64,000 nt of DNA from Leclercia sp. AS011 (lineage in GTDB: Bacteria; Pseudomonadota; Gammaproteobacteria; Enterobacterales; Enterobacteriaceae), in assembly GCF_037152535.1 (NCBI RefSeq), contig NZ_JBBCMA010000001.1, positions 2,542,001 through 2,606,000 on the forward strand, given 5' to 3'. Numbering within the stretch: position 1 is the stretch's first letter; every line of letters begins with the position of its first letter. Shown piece after piece: positions 38,185 to 46,954 of the stretch. The position numbers and the translations under genes are program-made. The notes beneath the pieces were generated by a model that was not told where the DNA came from, ran no database searches, and saw only the letters and a program-made list of their open reading frames with translations.

Positions 38185-40379
38185 AATTCGATAAACCAGC
38201 AGGCGAAAACCCGATCGACCGCTTAAAGGTGGTCGGTCAGCCCCGGGATCGTATCGACGGCCCGTTAAAAACCACCGGCATGGCGCACTACGCCTATGAG
38301 TGGCATGACATTGCGCCCAACGCGGCCTATGGCTATGTCGTCGGCTCGGCAATTGCCAGGGGGGAAATCACCACCCTCGACACCCAGGCCGCAAAAAACG
38401 CGCCGGGGGTGTTAACAGTGATCACCGCCAGTAACGCGGGGGCGCTCGGCAAAGGCGAGAGAAACACCGCCACGCTGCTGGGCGGCCCGAAGATAGAGCA
38501 CTACCATCAGGCCGTGGCGCTGGTGGTGGCAGAGACCTTTGAGCAGGCCCGGGCGGCGTCGTCGCTGGTTCAGGTTCAGTATCGTCGTGAAAAAGGATCC
38601 TACTCGCTGGCGGATGAAAAACCCGCCGTCAGCCAGCCTCCCGAGGATACGCCGGATAAAAACACCGGCGATTTCGACGCCGCCTTTTCTGCCGCCGCGG
38701 TGAAGCTGGATGCGACCTATACGACCCCCGACCAGAGCCATATGGCGATGGAGCCGCACGCCTCGATGGCCGCCTGGGAGGGCGACAAGGTGACCCTCTG
38801 GACTTCGAACCAGATGGTGGCCTGGTGCCGTACCGATCTGGCGGAAACCCTGAAGATACCCCAGGAGAATGTGCGCGTTATCTCGCCGTATATCGGCGGT
38901 GGCTTTGGCGGCAAGCTGTTCCTGCGCAGCGATGCCCTGCTGGCCGCGCTGGCCGCCCGCGCCATCAGGCGCCCGGTTAAGGTGATGCTGTCGCGCCCGA
39001 CGATCCCCAATAACACCACTCACCGCCCGGCCACCGTTCAACATATCCGCATCGGGACGGACAGCGCCGGGAAAATTACCGCCATCGCGCATGACAGCTG
39101 GTCCGGCAACCTGCCTGGCGGCACGCCGGAGACCGCGGTTCAGCAGACCGAACTGCTTTACGCGGGTGCCAATCGTCATACCGGCCTGCGGCTGGCGAAA
39201 CTGGATCTGCCCGAAGGCAACGCCATGCGCGCGCCCGGCGAAGCGCCGGGTCTGATGGCGCTGGAGATTGCCATCGACGAACTGGCGGAAAAAGCGGGCA
39301 TCGATCCGGTTGAATTTCGCATTCTCAATGACACCCAGGTCGATCCCGCCGATCCCAGCCGGCCTTTCTCACGCCGTCAGCTTATCGAGTGCCTGCGTAC
39401 CGGGGCTAAAGAGTTCGGCTGGCAACAGCGCAACCCTACGCCCGGCCAGGTTCGCGACGGGCGCTGGCTGGTGGGCATCGGCATGGCGGCCGGTTTTCGC
39501 AATAACCTGTTAGATAAATCCGCCGCCCGGGTGCATCTCGACGCGGCGGGCAACGTGACGGTCGAAACCGACATGACCGACATCGGCACCGGGAGCTACA
39601 CCATCATTGCCCAGACGGCGGCGGAGATGCTGGGCGTCCCGCTGGAAAAGGTGACGGTCCGCCTTGGGGATTCGAACTTCCCGGTCTCCGCCGGTTCTGG
39701 CGGGCAATGGGGGGCGAACACCTCCACCTCGGGGGTGTATGCCGCCTGCGTGAAGCTGCGCGAAACCATCGCCACCACCCTGGGTTTTGATCCCAACCAG
39801 GCGCAGTTCAGCGACGGCAAGATCGCTAATGACACCCGCAGCGCGGACATTGCCGAAGCCGCTGCCAACGGCACCCTGACCGCCGAAGAGGGTATCGAGT
39901 TTGGCGATCTCGATAAGCAGTATCAGCAGTCGACCTTTGCCGGACATTTTATCGAGGTGGGCGTGGACAGCGCCACCGGGGAAGTGCGGGTGCGCCGGAT
40001 GCTGGCGGTGTGCGCGGCCGGACGCATTCTTAACCCAAAAACCGCCCGCAGCCAGGTGATTGGCGCGATGACCATGGGGCTGGGCGCGGCGCTGATGGAA
40101 GAGCTGGCGGTGGATACCCGGCTGGGCTATTTCGTTAACCACGATATGGCGGGGTATGAAGTGCCGGTCCATGCCGATATCCCCGAGCAGAGGGTGATAT
40201 TCCTCGATGATACCGACCCTATCTCCTCGCCGATGAAAGCCAAAGGCGTGGGGGAGCTGGGCCTGTGCGGCGTGGGCGCGGCCATTGCCAATGCGGTCTA
40301 TAACGCCACGGGGGTGCGCGTGCGCGACTATCCCATCACCCTGGATAAGCTGCTCAACGCCCTGCCGGACGTGGTTTAA
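38181..40379 (+). CDS. paoC: Periplasmic aldehyde oxidoreductase, molybdenum subunit
   Basis: The 732-aa catalytic subunit binds the molybdopterin cytosine dinucleotide cofactor. The catalytic glutamate is E692 in [14 protein letters not shown], the same position as in E. coli PaoC. The Gly-rich Mo-cofactor motif [13 protein letters not shown] is also present. It oxidises aldehydes to acids. The length is identical to E. coli PaoC. Confidence 0.95.
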   Translation: MKFDKPAGENPIDRLKVVGQPRDRIDGPLKTTGMAHYAYEWHDIAPNAAYGYVVGSAIARGEITTLDTQAAKNAPGVLTVITASNAGALGKGERNTATLLGGPKIEHYHQAVALVVAETFEQARAASSLVQVQYRREKGSYSLADEKPAVSQPPEDTPDKNTGDFDAAFSAAAVKLDATYTTPDQSHMAMEPHASMAAWEGDKVTLWTSNQMVAWCRTDLAETLKIPQENVRVISPYIGGGFGGKLFLRSDALLAALAARAIRRPVKVMLSRPTIPNNTTHRPATVQHIRIGTDSAGKITAIAHDSWSGNLPGGTPETAVQQTELLYAGANRHTGLRLAKLDLPEGNAMRAPGEAPGLMALEIAIDELAEKAGIDPVEFRILNDTQVDPADPSRPFSRRQLIECLRTGAKEFGWQQRNPTPGQVRDGRWLVGIGMAAGFRNNLLDKSAARVHLDAAGNVTVETDMTDIGTGSYTIIAQTAAEMLGVPLEKVTVRLGDSNFPVSAGSGGQWGANTSTSGVYAACVKLRETIATTLGFDPNQAQFSDGKIANDTRSADIAEAAANGTLTAEEGIEFGDLDKQYQQSTFAGHFIEVGVDSATGEVRVRRMLAVCAAGRILNPKTARSQVIGAMTMGLGAALMEELAVDTRLGYFVNHDMAGYEVPVHADIPEQRVIFLDDTDPISSPMKAKGVGELGLCGVGAAIANAVYNATGVRVRDYPITLDKLLNALPDVV

Positions 40380-40388
40380 GGAGGAACG

Positions 40389-41312
40389 ATGTCCCAACTT
40401 TTTAATCTGGCGGACGATCTGCGCCGGACGCCGGAACGGGCGTTTCTCACCGACGACAGCCGGGAGATATTGCGCTTCGCGGTGGAGACCCTGATGTCCG
40501 GCCAGGCGGCGGCGCTGGTAATGCTGACGGAGATCCGCGGCGGCGCGGCGCGATCCCTCGGGGCGCAGATGGTGGTGCGTGAGGATGGTCAGTACTGTGG
40601 CTTTGTCTCCGGGGGCTGCGTCGAAGCGGCGGCGGCCTTTGAGGCGCTGGAGGTCATCGCCACAGGCGCGGATCGCGAGGTGCGTTATGGTCAGGGCTCG
40701 CCCTGGTTTGACATTGTCCTCCCCTGCGGGGGCGGAATCACCCTGTCGATTCATAAGCTGCGTTCGGCGCAGCCGCTGCTGGCGGTGTTGAACCGCCTTG
40801 AGCAGCGCTTGCCTGCCGGATTGCGCTACACGCCAGAGACGCAGACGCTCAACTGCCTGTCGGAAGTCATACCATCCGGCTGGTACAACGGCGGTTTTCA
40901 GACCGGGTTCCAGCCCTGCGTGCGGGTGCTGATCCATGGCGGTTCCATCGAAGCCCAGGCGACGGCAGAGCTTGCAGCCGCAGCCGGGTATGACATCTGT
41001 CACTTCGATCCCTGCTCTGTACAGATTGATGCCGACACGGCGGTGATCCTGCTGTGGCACGACCTTCACCGGGAGCTGCCCGTTCTGCAGGCCGCCCGCG
41101 ACGCGAAGCCGTTTTACATCGGCGCGCTGGGCAGCCAGCGAACCCACATGCAGCGGCGGAAAAAGCTCAGCGAGCTGGGCTGGCGGGAGGAAGAGATCGA
41201 CCGGATTAAAGCCCCGATCGGTATCTTCCCGAAAGCCAGGGATGCGCGCACTCTGGCCCTGTCGGTTCTGGCAGACGTGGCCGCCGCACGCCTGCGTCAG
41301 GACGACCGTTAA
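40389..41312 (+). CDS. paoD: Molybdenum cofactor insertion chaperone PaoD (XdhC family)
   Basis: 307-aa XdhC-like protein with the N-terminal domain (MLTEIRGGAARSLGAQM, FVSGGCVEAA) and the C-terminal Rossmann part (FYIGALGSQRTH). It binds the cytosine-dinucleotide form of the cofactor and matures PaoC. AGGAGG lies just before the ATG, 9 bases after paoC. Confidence 0.93.
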   Translation: MSQLFNLADDLRRTPERAFLTDDSREILRFAVETLMSGQAAALVMLTEIRGGAARSLGAQMVVREDGQYCGFVSGGCVEAAAAFEALEVIATGADREVRYGQGSPWFDIVLPCGGGITLSIHKLRSAQPLLAVLNRLEQRLPAGLRYTPETQTLNCLSEVIPSGWYNGGFQTGFQPCVRVLIHGGSIEAQATAELAAAAGYDICHFDPCSVQIDADTAVILLWHDLHRELPVLQAARDAKPFYIGALGSQRTHMQRRKKLSELGWREEEIDRIKAPIGIFPKARDARTLALSVLADVAAARLRQDDR

Positions 41313-41875
41313 TGTCCCCGCCGGTGGTGATTATTCTCGCCGCCGGACGCGGCGAACGCTTTCTCGCCTCGGGGGGGAAAACCCATAAGCTTGAGGTGCT
41401 GTTAGGCGGGAAAACCGTGCTGGCGCATGTGATTCAGGCGGTTGAAACCGCGGGTCTGGCGTGGCATCTGGTTCGCCCCGAGGGCGGTACGCGGGGCATG
41501 GGGGAGTCGATTTCGCTGGGGGTAAAGGCGACTTCTGCGGCGTCCGGATGGTTGATTCTGCCGGGCGATCTGCCGCTGATCCAGCCCGCCTCTTTGCTGA
41601 GGGTTGCTGAAGGGCTTGGCGAGAATGGGGTTGTGGTGCCTCACTATCAGCAACAGGCGGGGCATCCGGTGGGGTTCCGGCGGGAATATGGCGAGGCGCT
41701 GCTGGGGTTGGCTGGGGATAGAGGGGCCAGGGAGATTGTGATGGGCGCACGACGACGGGGGGATGTGGGGGATATTTGGTTATCCGATCCTGGGGTTGTG
41801 TTTGATGTTGATACGGTAGGGGATTTAAGGACAGCGCAGGAAATACGGTACGTAACCTCCGTCTTTCCTGACTGA
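41312..41875 (+). CDS. MocA-like molybdenum cofactor cytidylyltransferase
   Basis: 187-aa nucleotidyltransferase with N-terminal IILAAGRGERF (the LAAGxGxRxG loop) and PGDLPLI, as in MocA/MobA. It overlaps the paoD stop by one base. PaoABC needs molybdopterin cytosine dinucleotide, which MocA makes from CTP; a dedicated cytidylyltransferase in the operon would supply it on the spot. E. coli encodes mocA elsewhere. Codons in the last third are G-run rich. Nucleotide preference (CTP rather than GTP) is inferred from context. Confidence 0.82.
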   Translation: MSPPVVIILAAGRGERFLASGGKTHKLEVLLGGKTVLAHVIQAVETAGLAWHLVRPEGGTRGMGESISLGVKATSAASGWLILPGDLPLIQPASLLRVAEGLGENGVVVPHYQQQAGHPVGFRREYGEALLGLAGDRGAREIVMGARRRGDVGDIWLSDPGVVFDVDTVGDLRTAQEIRYVTSVFPD

Positions 41876-41892
41876 AACTGTTTTAACTACTT

Positions 41893-42285
41893 TTATCCAG
41901 GGTAGTAGAATTCAATTCTTATCCCGCTGGGTTCATAACACATCATATGCATCGACGGCCCTTCTCTGATAAAGATTGGCTCAAATTCAATTTCAATCTG
42001 ATTTGCCTTTAATACATCGAGAAGCCGGAACAGTTCCTCCTGATTTTCGACGCGCAAAGCCAGGTGATGGAGTCCAATATTCGTTTTACGATCAAACTTA
42101 ACGGGCTCATCGGTTTGTGTTTTCCAGAGCGTTATCGTCAGGGCACTATCTCTTACGAAGATAGCGGGATAATCTTCGCGTCGTTTAACTTCTTCCCAAC
42201 CCAATATTTTAGTAAAGAACTCAGCGCTTTCTTCGAGTTTAGATACGGCTAAGCCAATATGTTGCGCACCATGAGTCACTGACAT
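41893..42285 (-). CDS. VOC-family (glyoxalase/bleomycin-resistance fold) protein
   Basis: 130-aa single-module VOC protein with metal-site residues placed as in glyoxalase-fold enzymes: His in QHIGLAV near residue 9, His in LHHLALRV near 73, and Glu in IRIEFYYPG near 126. The substrate is unknown. It is 33 bases downstream of the hydrolase gene in the same direction, so the two are probably co-transcribed. Confidence 0.82.
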   Translation of the reverse strand: MSVTHGAQHIGLAVSKLEESAEFFTKILGWEEVKRREDYPAIFVRDSALTITLWKTQTDEPVKFDRKTNIGLHHLALRVENQEELFRLLDVLKANQIEIEFEPIFIREGPSMHMMCYEPSGIRIEFYYPG

Positions 42286-42318
42286 TGTCTTGATCTCCTG
42301 CTCTAACCGGAAAGCGCG

Positions 42319-43230
42319 TTAATTTGACTGGCGGACATGCCGTTCGAGAAAATTACGTACGTCGACACCTATCTCTTTAGCATGCGTTTCCAGGGCGAAG
42401 TGGCCGGTGTCATAAAAGTGTATTTCAGCTTCAGGCAGATCACGTTTCCAGGCTTCTGCTCCCGCCGCCATGAAAAACGGATCGTTTTTTCCCCATACGG
42501 CTAATAACGGAGGCTGATACTGGCGAAAATATTGTTGAAACAGAGGATACATCTTCACGTTCGAGGCGTAATCCAGTAACAGGTCCAGCTGAATCTCTGC
42601 ATTACCCGGCCGTAATACCTGCATCCCTTCAAGTGAATAGCCATCAGGTGAAACCAGACTCTGATCGGTAACGCCTTCCAGATACTGCCATTTGATTGAA
42701 GCTGGCGTCGGAAATTCACTCAACGCACGTCGGTTTTCAGATGTGGGGTCGGCCCAGTATTTCTGTATAGGTGCCCAGGCCTCTCCCAGCCCCTCTTCGT
42801 AGGCATTGCCATTCTGGGAAATAAGGGCTGTCACGCGCTGCGGATGGGCTAACGCCAGACGCCAGCCGACAGGCGCCCCGTAGTCGTGGACCATCAGAGC
42901 ATAGCTATCGAGATTGAGCGCTTCGGTAAACTGCTCAATGGTCTTAGCAAGCTGGTCAAAGGTATACGCATATTCACCACGTGCTGGCGCCTCGGTAAAA
43001 CCAAAGGCTGGCAAGTCTGGCGCAATGAGATGATACCGCCCGGCCAACTGGGCAATAAGATCACGGAACATAAAAGATGAGCCCGCGAAGCCGTGAAGCA
43101 TCAGCAATACAGGTGCTGTCGGATCGCCAGCTTCACGGTAGAAAACATTAACATCGCCTGACTGTTGATAGCGGTAATGGATCTGTGTAGCTGGCAAAGC
43201 AGATGCGTTATCTGTAGTGGAAGTGGTCAT
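42319..43230 (-). CDS. Alpha/beta hydrolase, epoxide hydrolase/haloalkane dehalogenase type
   Basis: 303-aa alpha/beta hydrolase. The oxyanion motif HGFAGSS, the nucleophile elbow VHDYGAP (aspartate nucleophile, as in epoxide hydrolases and dehalogenases rather than serine esterases), and the catalytic histidine in TGHFALE are seen. A short hydrophilic N-terminal extension is not a signal peptide, so it is likely cytoplasmic. It is transcribed divergently from the CGNR regulator, which probably controls it. Confidence 0.85.
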   Translation of the reverse strand: MTTSTTDNASALPATQIHYRYQQSGDVNVFYREAGDPTAPVLLMLHGFAGSSFMFRDLIAQLAGRYHLIAPDLPAFGFTEAPARGEYAYTFDQLAKTIEQFTEALNLDSYALMVHDYGAPVGWRLALAHPQRVTALISQNGNAYEEGLGEAWAPIQKYWADPTSENRRALSEFPTPASIKWQYLEGVTDQSLVSPDGYSLEGMQVLRPGNAEIQLDLLLDYASNVKMYPLFQQYFRQYQPPLLAVWGKNDPFFMAAGAEAWKRDLPEAEIHFYDTGHFALETHAKEIGVDVRNFLERHVRQSN

Positions 43231-43266
43231 GATAAACCCTCTGTAACCGTTAAATTCACAATTTGA

Positions 43267-43291
43267 AGGTTACACGCGAATTTGGTAACCT
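43267..43291. promoter_or_regulatory. Candidate operator between the hydrolase and CGNR regulator genes
   Basis: Perfect inverted repeat AGGTTAC-N11-GTAACCT near the middle of the 92-base divergent region, with an extra half-site-like GTAACC at about 43244-43249. Placement suggests a shared operator bound by the CGNR protein; binding is inferred. Confidence 0.6.
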
Positions 43292-43322
43292 GTCAAAATG
43301 ATTTTATGAGTTACGGATAATT

Positions 43323-43898
43323 ATGGAATTCAAACAACCTCCCTCTCAGCCACTCTTCCTTGCCGATAACCTCGCACTGGATTTCATTAACAGTGAATAT
43401 GGGACAGGTGATGAGCGGCATGATTGTTTTGAAGACAATCTCAGCGTCATCGACTGGCTGGAAACGGCGGGCCTTGTGCCGAAAGGCACTGAAGCACCCG
43501 CTGACTTACTGGTTGAAGCCCGTCAGCTGCGCGATGCCGCCAGAACTGTGGTCCACGCCGCGATGAAATCCGATGCGGCTAACCTGACGGTCATCAACAA
43601 GCTGCTGCAAGCTGGACGTCCTGAGATCGGGCTGCAATGGGATGAAAATACGCAGCGATACTGTATTGATATCTGTTCCGACGTGCATAGCTCCGCAGGC
43701 CTGCTCTGGCCCGTGGCGGATGCACTGGTGAAACTGGTCACGGACGAAAAGTTTGAATACGTGAGACAGTGTGAAGCACATAACTGTATTTTACTTTTCC
43801 ATGATTTGAGCAAATCGCATCGCCGCCGCTGGTGCAGTATGGCAACGTGCGGTAATCGCATGAAAGTAGCGGCATACCGAAACAGAAAGGGTTCATAG
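43323..43898 (+). CDS. CGNR zinc-finger transcriptional regulator with ABATE domain
   Basis: 191-aa protein with an N-terminal ABATE (stress-induced ligand-binding) domain (residues 1-130) and a C-terminal CGNR finger (CEAHNC ... RRWCSMATCGNRMKVAAYR) holding four zinc-ligand cysteines. Members are presumed DNA-binding regulators. Divergent from the hydrolase-VOC pair. Confidence 0.88.
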   Translation: MEFKQPPSQPLFLADNLALDFINSEYGTGDERHDCFEDNLSVIDWLETAGLVPKGTEAPADLLVEARQLRDAARTVVHAAMKSDAANLTVINKLLQAGRPEIGLQWDENTQRYCIDICSDVHSSAGLLWPVADALVKLVTDEKFEYVRQCEAHNCILLFHDLSKSHRRRWCSMATCGNRMKVAAYRNRKGS

Positions 43899-43993
43899 CA
43901 ATTCTGGTCGCCTGGTGTTTGTCAGACGACGCGTCCAGGCTGACCCTATCCCTCTCCTTAACCCATCTGGTCAAAAAGAGTGTCAACGCGCAC

Positions 43994-44022
43994 TTGACCG
44001 AGGAGAACGATCGTTCTACCAT
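43994..44022 (+). promoter_or_regulatory. tetR-type gene promoter with embedded palindromic operator
   Basis: -35 TTGACC (43994-43999), exact 17-base spacer, -10 TACCAT (44017-44022). The perfect 14-base palindrome AGAACGATCGTTCT (44004-44017) fills the spacer, so a bound repressor would block polymerase. The predicted start falls at the ATG of the regulator gene (44029). The same layout recurs at 44883-44911. Confidence 0.75.
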
Positions 44023-44028
44023 TAACCC

Positions 44029-44595
44029 ATGAACAAAAATACGTCTGATACCCGAGAAAAAATTCTCGCTACCGCTGAACAGCTCATTTACCAGAACGGT
44101 ATTCATGCCACCGGTATGGATCTTCTTGTAAAGACTTCAGGTGTGGCGCGCAAAAGTATTTATCGCTATTTCGCCAATAAAGACGAAGTGGCGGCAGCAG
44201 CGCTGAACGCACGGGATGTACGCTGGATGGAATGGTTCAGGACTGAGTGCAACAAAGCGGATACGCCGCAGGAACGCATCCTGAATATGTTCACCGTGCT
44301 CAAAGGATGGTTTGAGTCAGAGGGCTACCGCGGGTGCGCATTTATTAATACTGCGGGGGAAGTGGGCGACAGTGCCGATCCCGTTCGCCAAATCGCCAGA
44401 CTGCATAAACAAAAAATACTGGATTATGCGCTTGAACTTACCGGACAGCTGAATATTGAGCACTCCTCAGCACTGGCAAGGCAGTTGCTGTTATTGATTG
44501 AAGGTGCCATCACCATGTCACGTGTTATGGGCGATTACAGTGCCGCAGATGATGCCAAAGATATTGCTCAGCTGTTACTGAAACAGGTCTCATAA
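44029..44595 (+). CDS. TetR-family transcriptional repressor
   Basis: 188-aa regulator with an N-terminal TetR helix-turn-helix (TREKILATAEQLIYQNGIHA...VARKSIYRYFANKDEV, residues 8-55) and a C-terminal ligand domain. No Shine-Dalgarno sequence precedes the ATG and the predicted transcription start coincides with it, so the mRNA may be leaderless. Identical palindromes before this gene and before 45077 point to autoregulation and control of the downstream gene. The ligand is unknown. Confidence 0.88.
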   Translation: MNKNTSDTREKILATAEQLIYQNGIHATGMDLLVKTSGVARKSIYRYFANKDEVAAAALNARDVRWMEWFRTECNKADTPQERILNMFTVLKGWFESEGYRGCAFINTAGEVGDSADPVRQIARLHKQKILDYALELTGQLNIEHSSALARQLLLLIEGAITMSRVMGDYSAADDAKDIAQLLLKQVS

Positions 44596-44829
44596 CAGAG
44601 ACCTGAATATCAGGAATGAAATATTTATTAAAATATCCAGTACTACTGGAGGCTTTGACCTATATGTGATTAATTTAATTCCACACTTCGCCATGGAATA
44701 TTAACACCCCGCATCTATTTTTATTATCGTTAATTCATACATAACGATAGATATCGTATTCATTTTTTCCTCCGCATTATCTCCACCACTAATCCATACT
44801 TCAAAAAAAATCTTATAAATCAGCATCTT

Positions 44830-44860
44830 AAAACCTCTATCGAGAGGTTTTTTATTTTTT
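44830..44860 (+). terminator. Strong intrinsic terminator 235 bases after the TetR gene
   Basis: Perfect 9-bp stem AAAACCTCT-ATCG-AGAGGTTTT followed by a T-rich tail. It ends transcription from the TetR side before the next operator. The 235 bases between (44596-44829) have no ORF with a ribosome site and could be a long 3' UTR or a small RNA. Confidence 0.85.
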
Positions 44861-44882
44861 AAGTATTTTCATAAAGACTATC

Positions 44883-44911
44883 TTGACGATGTAGAACGAT
44901 CGTTCTACCAT
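44883..44911 (+). promoter_or_regulatory. Promoter of the DUF1348 gene with embedded TetR-type operator
   Basis: -35 TTGACG (44883-44888), 17-base spacer, -10 TACCAT (44906-44911). The perfect 18-base palindrome GTAGAACGATCGTTCTAC (44891-44908) shares its 14-base core with the site in front of the TetR gene. Predicted start near 44918, leaving a leader of about 160 bases. Confidence 0.78.
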
Positions 44912-45015
44912 CAATTCATAGATACGACGCCCCCTCTGAAAATGAATGTCAGTGCTAATGGACAATGCTGAATCAGCATGGATACCAAAGACGCTAAATA
45001 ACAGGAGAGGAATTT

Positions 45016-45084
45016 ATGTCTGAGTTTCATCAAGCAGGATCATACCGATCCCCCCAAATTTACAGGAGTCTTTACCATGTCTGA
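45016..45084 (+). CDS. Possible 22-codon leader ORF
   Basis: ATG at 45016 behind a strong AGGAGAGGA site opens a 22-codon frame ([20 protein letters not shown] and two more residues). It ends at TGA 45082-45084, overlapping the start codon of the DUF1348 gene at 45077. The downstream gene has its own AGGAG. A leader peptide or translational coupling is possible; it may also be a chance frame. Confidence 0.35.
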   Translation: MSEFHQAGSYRSPQIYRSLYHV

Positions 45085-45553
45085 TGCACAAATTCGTCCA
45101 CCGCTTCCGCCGTTTACGCTTGAATCAGCGATTGAAAAAGTAAGGCTTGCTGAAGACGGCTGGAACAGCCGCGACGCTGAAAAGGTCTCTCTGGCCTATT
45201 CTCTGGATACCAAATGGCGTAACCGCGCAGAATTTGTGAATAATCGCGAAGAGGCCAAAGGATTTCTTGAGCGCAAATGGAAAAAGGAACTTGAGTACCG
45301 TCTTATTAAAGAATTGTGGGCATTTGGGGGCAACCGCATTGCGGTCCGATATGCCTACGAGTGGCGCGATGATTCAGGTAACTGGTTCCGTTCTTACGGC
45401 AACGAGAATTGGGAATTCGGCGAGGATGGTCTGATGCAACGTCGTTTCGCGTGTATTAATGATATGCCCATCAAGGAAAGCGAGCGCAAGTACCACTGGC
45501 CGCTGGGGCGTCGTCCGGACGATCATCCGGGGTTATCGGAGCTGGGCCTGTAA
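45077..45553 (+). CDS. DUF1348 (SnoaL/NTF2-like fold) protein
   Basis: 158-aa protein with the DUF1348 pattern ([55 protein letters not shown]). The fold is a small cone-shaped barrel used by enzymes such as SnoaL-type cyclases and dehydratases; the function of this subgroup is unknown. AGGAG lies ten bases before the ATG. Likely repressed by the adjacent TetR regulator and ended by the terminator that follows. Confidence 0.85.
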   Translation: MSDAQIRPPLPPFTLESAIEKVRLAEDGWNSRDAEKVSLAYSLDTKWRNRAEFVNNREEAKGFLERKWKKELEYRLIKELWAFGGNRIAVRYAYEWRDDSGNWFRSYGNENWEFGEDGLMQRRFACINDMPIKESERKYHWPLGRRPDDHPGLSELGL

Positions 45554-45574
45554 CGTTCCGGTTTAATCCGTAAA

Positions 45575-45607
45575 GCCCGGCTACCAGCCTGGTCGGGCGC
45601 TTATTTA
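45575..45607 (+). terminator. Rho-independent terminator after the DUF1348 gene
   Basis: Imperfect long stem GCCCGGCTACCAG / CTGGTCGGGC followed by CGCTTATTTATT, 22 bases after the stop codon. Confidence 0.7.
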
Positions 45608-45735
45608 TTCCTCTACCGATATGATTTTCAAAATTTAACTATTGCCCTGGGCTTATAAAGTAGTGATAAGCCTGACGGTTCGCTCATATAAAAAGCACGC
45701 AAAATAATGGCATGCATTACTCATCAGGTGACACT

Positions 45736-46743
45736 ATGAATATCAAGTCCGCGTTATTGTCTGTCGCAATGGCTGCAGTTTCAGCCAACAGCTTTGCTGA
45801 TACAACTACCCCAGAACGTCATGTTCAAGAATTCCTGAATGCGCTGAACGGTAGCGGAGGGAAGCCCATTGAGCAATTGTCTCCCCAGGCAGCACGTCAG
45901 GTCTTGATCGATGCGCAGAAAGGGGGAGCACTGCCTGCGGCCGACGTCAGTGAAAAAACGATTACTGTTAATGGGCAAAAAATAACGCTGAATATTGTGA
46001 AGCCTCATAACGCGACAGGCATCCTGCCAGTATTTATGTTCTTCCACGGTGGTGGCTGGATCCTTGGCGATTTCCCGACACATGAGCGTCTGGTTCGTGA
46101 TCTGGTTAATGCGTCCGAAGCGGCGGCCGTTTTCGTAAACTATACGCCATCGCCGGAAGCGCATTTCCCTATTGCAATTAATCAGGCATACGCAGCAACC
46201 CGATGGGTAGCCGAGAACGGAAGTGAAATAGGCGTTGATGGCAAACGTCTGGCGCTGGTGGGTAACAGCGTCGGCGGTAATATGGTCGCGGCCGTAGCGC
46301 TTCAGGCTAAACAACATAAAACACCTGCCATTCGCTATGACGTCATGCTCTGGCCTGTAACTGACGCGAATTTTCATACTGATTCTTATAATCAGTATGA
46401 AAACGGGTATTTTCTGACGCGCAACATGATGAAGTGGTTCTGGGACGCCTACACCCCAAATGAGAGCGACAGAAATAACATTCTTGCCTCTCCGCTACGC
46501 GCAACAACAGAGCAGTTGCAGAGGCTGCCACCCACGCTGATTCAGACTGCTGAACTTGATGTGCTGCGCGATGAAGGCGAGGCTTTCGGTCGCAAACTTG
46601 ACGCTGCTGGTGTCGACGTGACGGTTACGCGTTACAACGGATTAATTCATGATTATGGTCTGCTGAACGCGCTGAGTGACGTTCCTGCCGTGCGGACTGC
46701 TATTAGTCAGGCAGGATATCAGTTGAAAGAACATTTGAAATAA
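45736..46743 (+). CDS. Secreted alpha/beta hydrolase (hormone-sensitive-lipase family esterase)
   Basis: 335-aa protein with signal peptide MNIKSALLSVAMAAVSANSF (cleavage after FA). It has the HSL-family oxyanion motif FFHGGGWILGD, nucleophile elbow GNSVGGN (Ser) and C-terminal Asp/His (ELDVLRDEGEAF and LIHDYG). It is expected to act on short acyl esters in the periplasm. ATG at 45736 begins the signal peptide. It stands alone, with its own upstream region (45608-45735) containing the repeat GGCTTAT-N9-ATAAGCC. Confidence 0.88.
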   Translation: MNIKSALLSVAMAAVSANSFADTTTPERHVQEFLNALNGSGGKPIEQLSPQAARQVLIDAQKGGALPAADVSEKTITVNGQKITLNIVKPHNATGILPVFMFFHGGGWILGDFPTHERLVRDLVNASEAAAVFVNYTPSPEAHFPIAINQAYAATRWVAENGSEIGVDGKRLALVGNSVGGNMVAAVALQAKQHKTPAIRYDVMLWPVTDANFHTDSYNQYENGYFLTRNMMKWFWDAYTPNESDRNNILASPLRATTEQLQRLPPTLIQTAELDVLRDEGEAFGRKLDAAGVDVTVTRYNGLIHDYGLLNALSDVPAVRTAISQAGYQLKEHLK

Positions 46744-46752
46744 CGACAAGGC

Positions 46753-46777
46753 GACCAGCGGGGCTTACCGGCTGGTC
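46753..46777. repeat. Inverted repeat after the esterase gene
   Basis: GACCAGC-N11-GCTGGTC nine bases after the esterase stop; no real T-run follows, so it is at best a weak terminator. The rest of 46744-46954 shows no gene. Confidence 0.45.
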
Positions 46778-46954
46778 ATTCTCTGCACGTTTTCTCGATG
46801 CAGGATGATTGTGGGGTGGAATACTAACAGATCTAGAGTGTCAGGCATTTCAGTGAGTTTGAGTAGACGCCCTTTTGCAGCAACAGTAATGGTGCAGCCT
46901 GAAAGCATTCGCAGATACTATTGTGCATTACGTATCCACTCGAATTTTGATGTC

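Noticed and set aside
39510..41147. 545-codon open frame on the minus strand across paoC and paoD
   Set aside because: Antisense shadow of two well-supported genes; its product is His/Gly/Arg-rich low-complexity sequence without family features.
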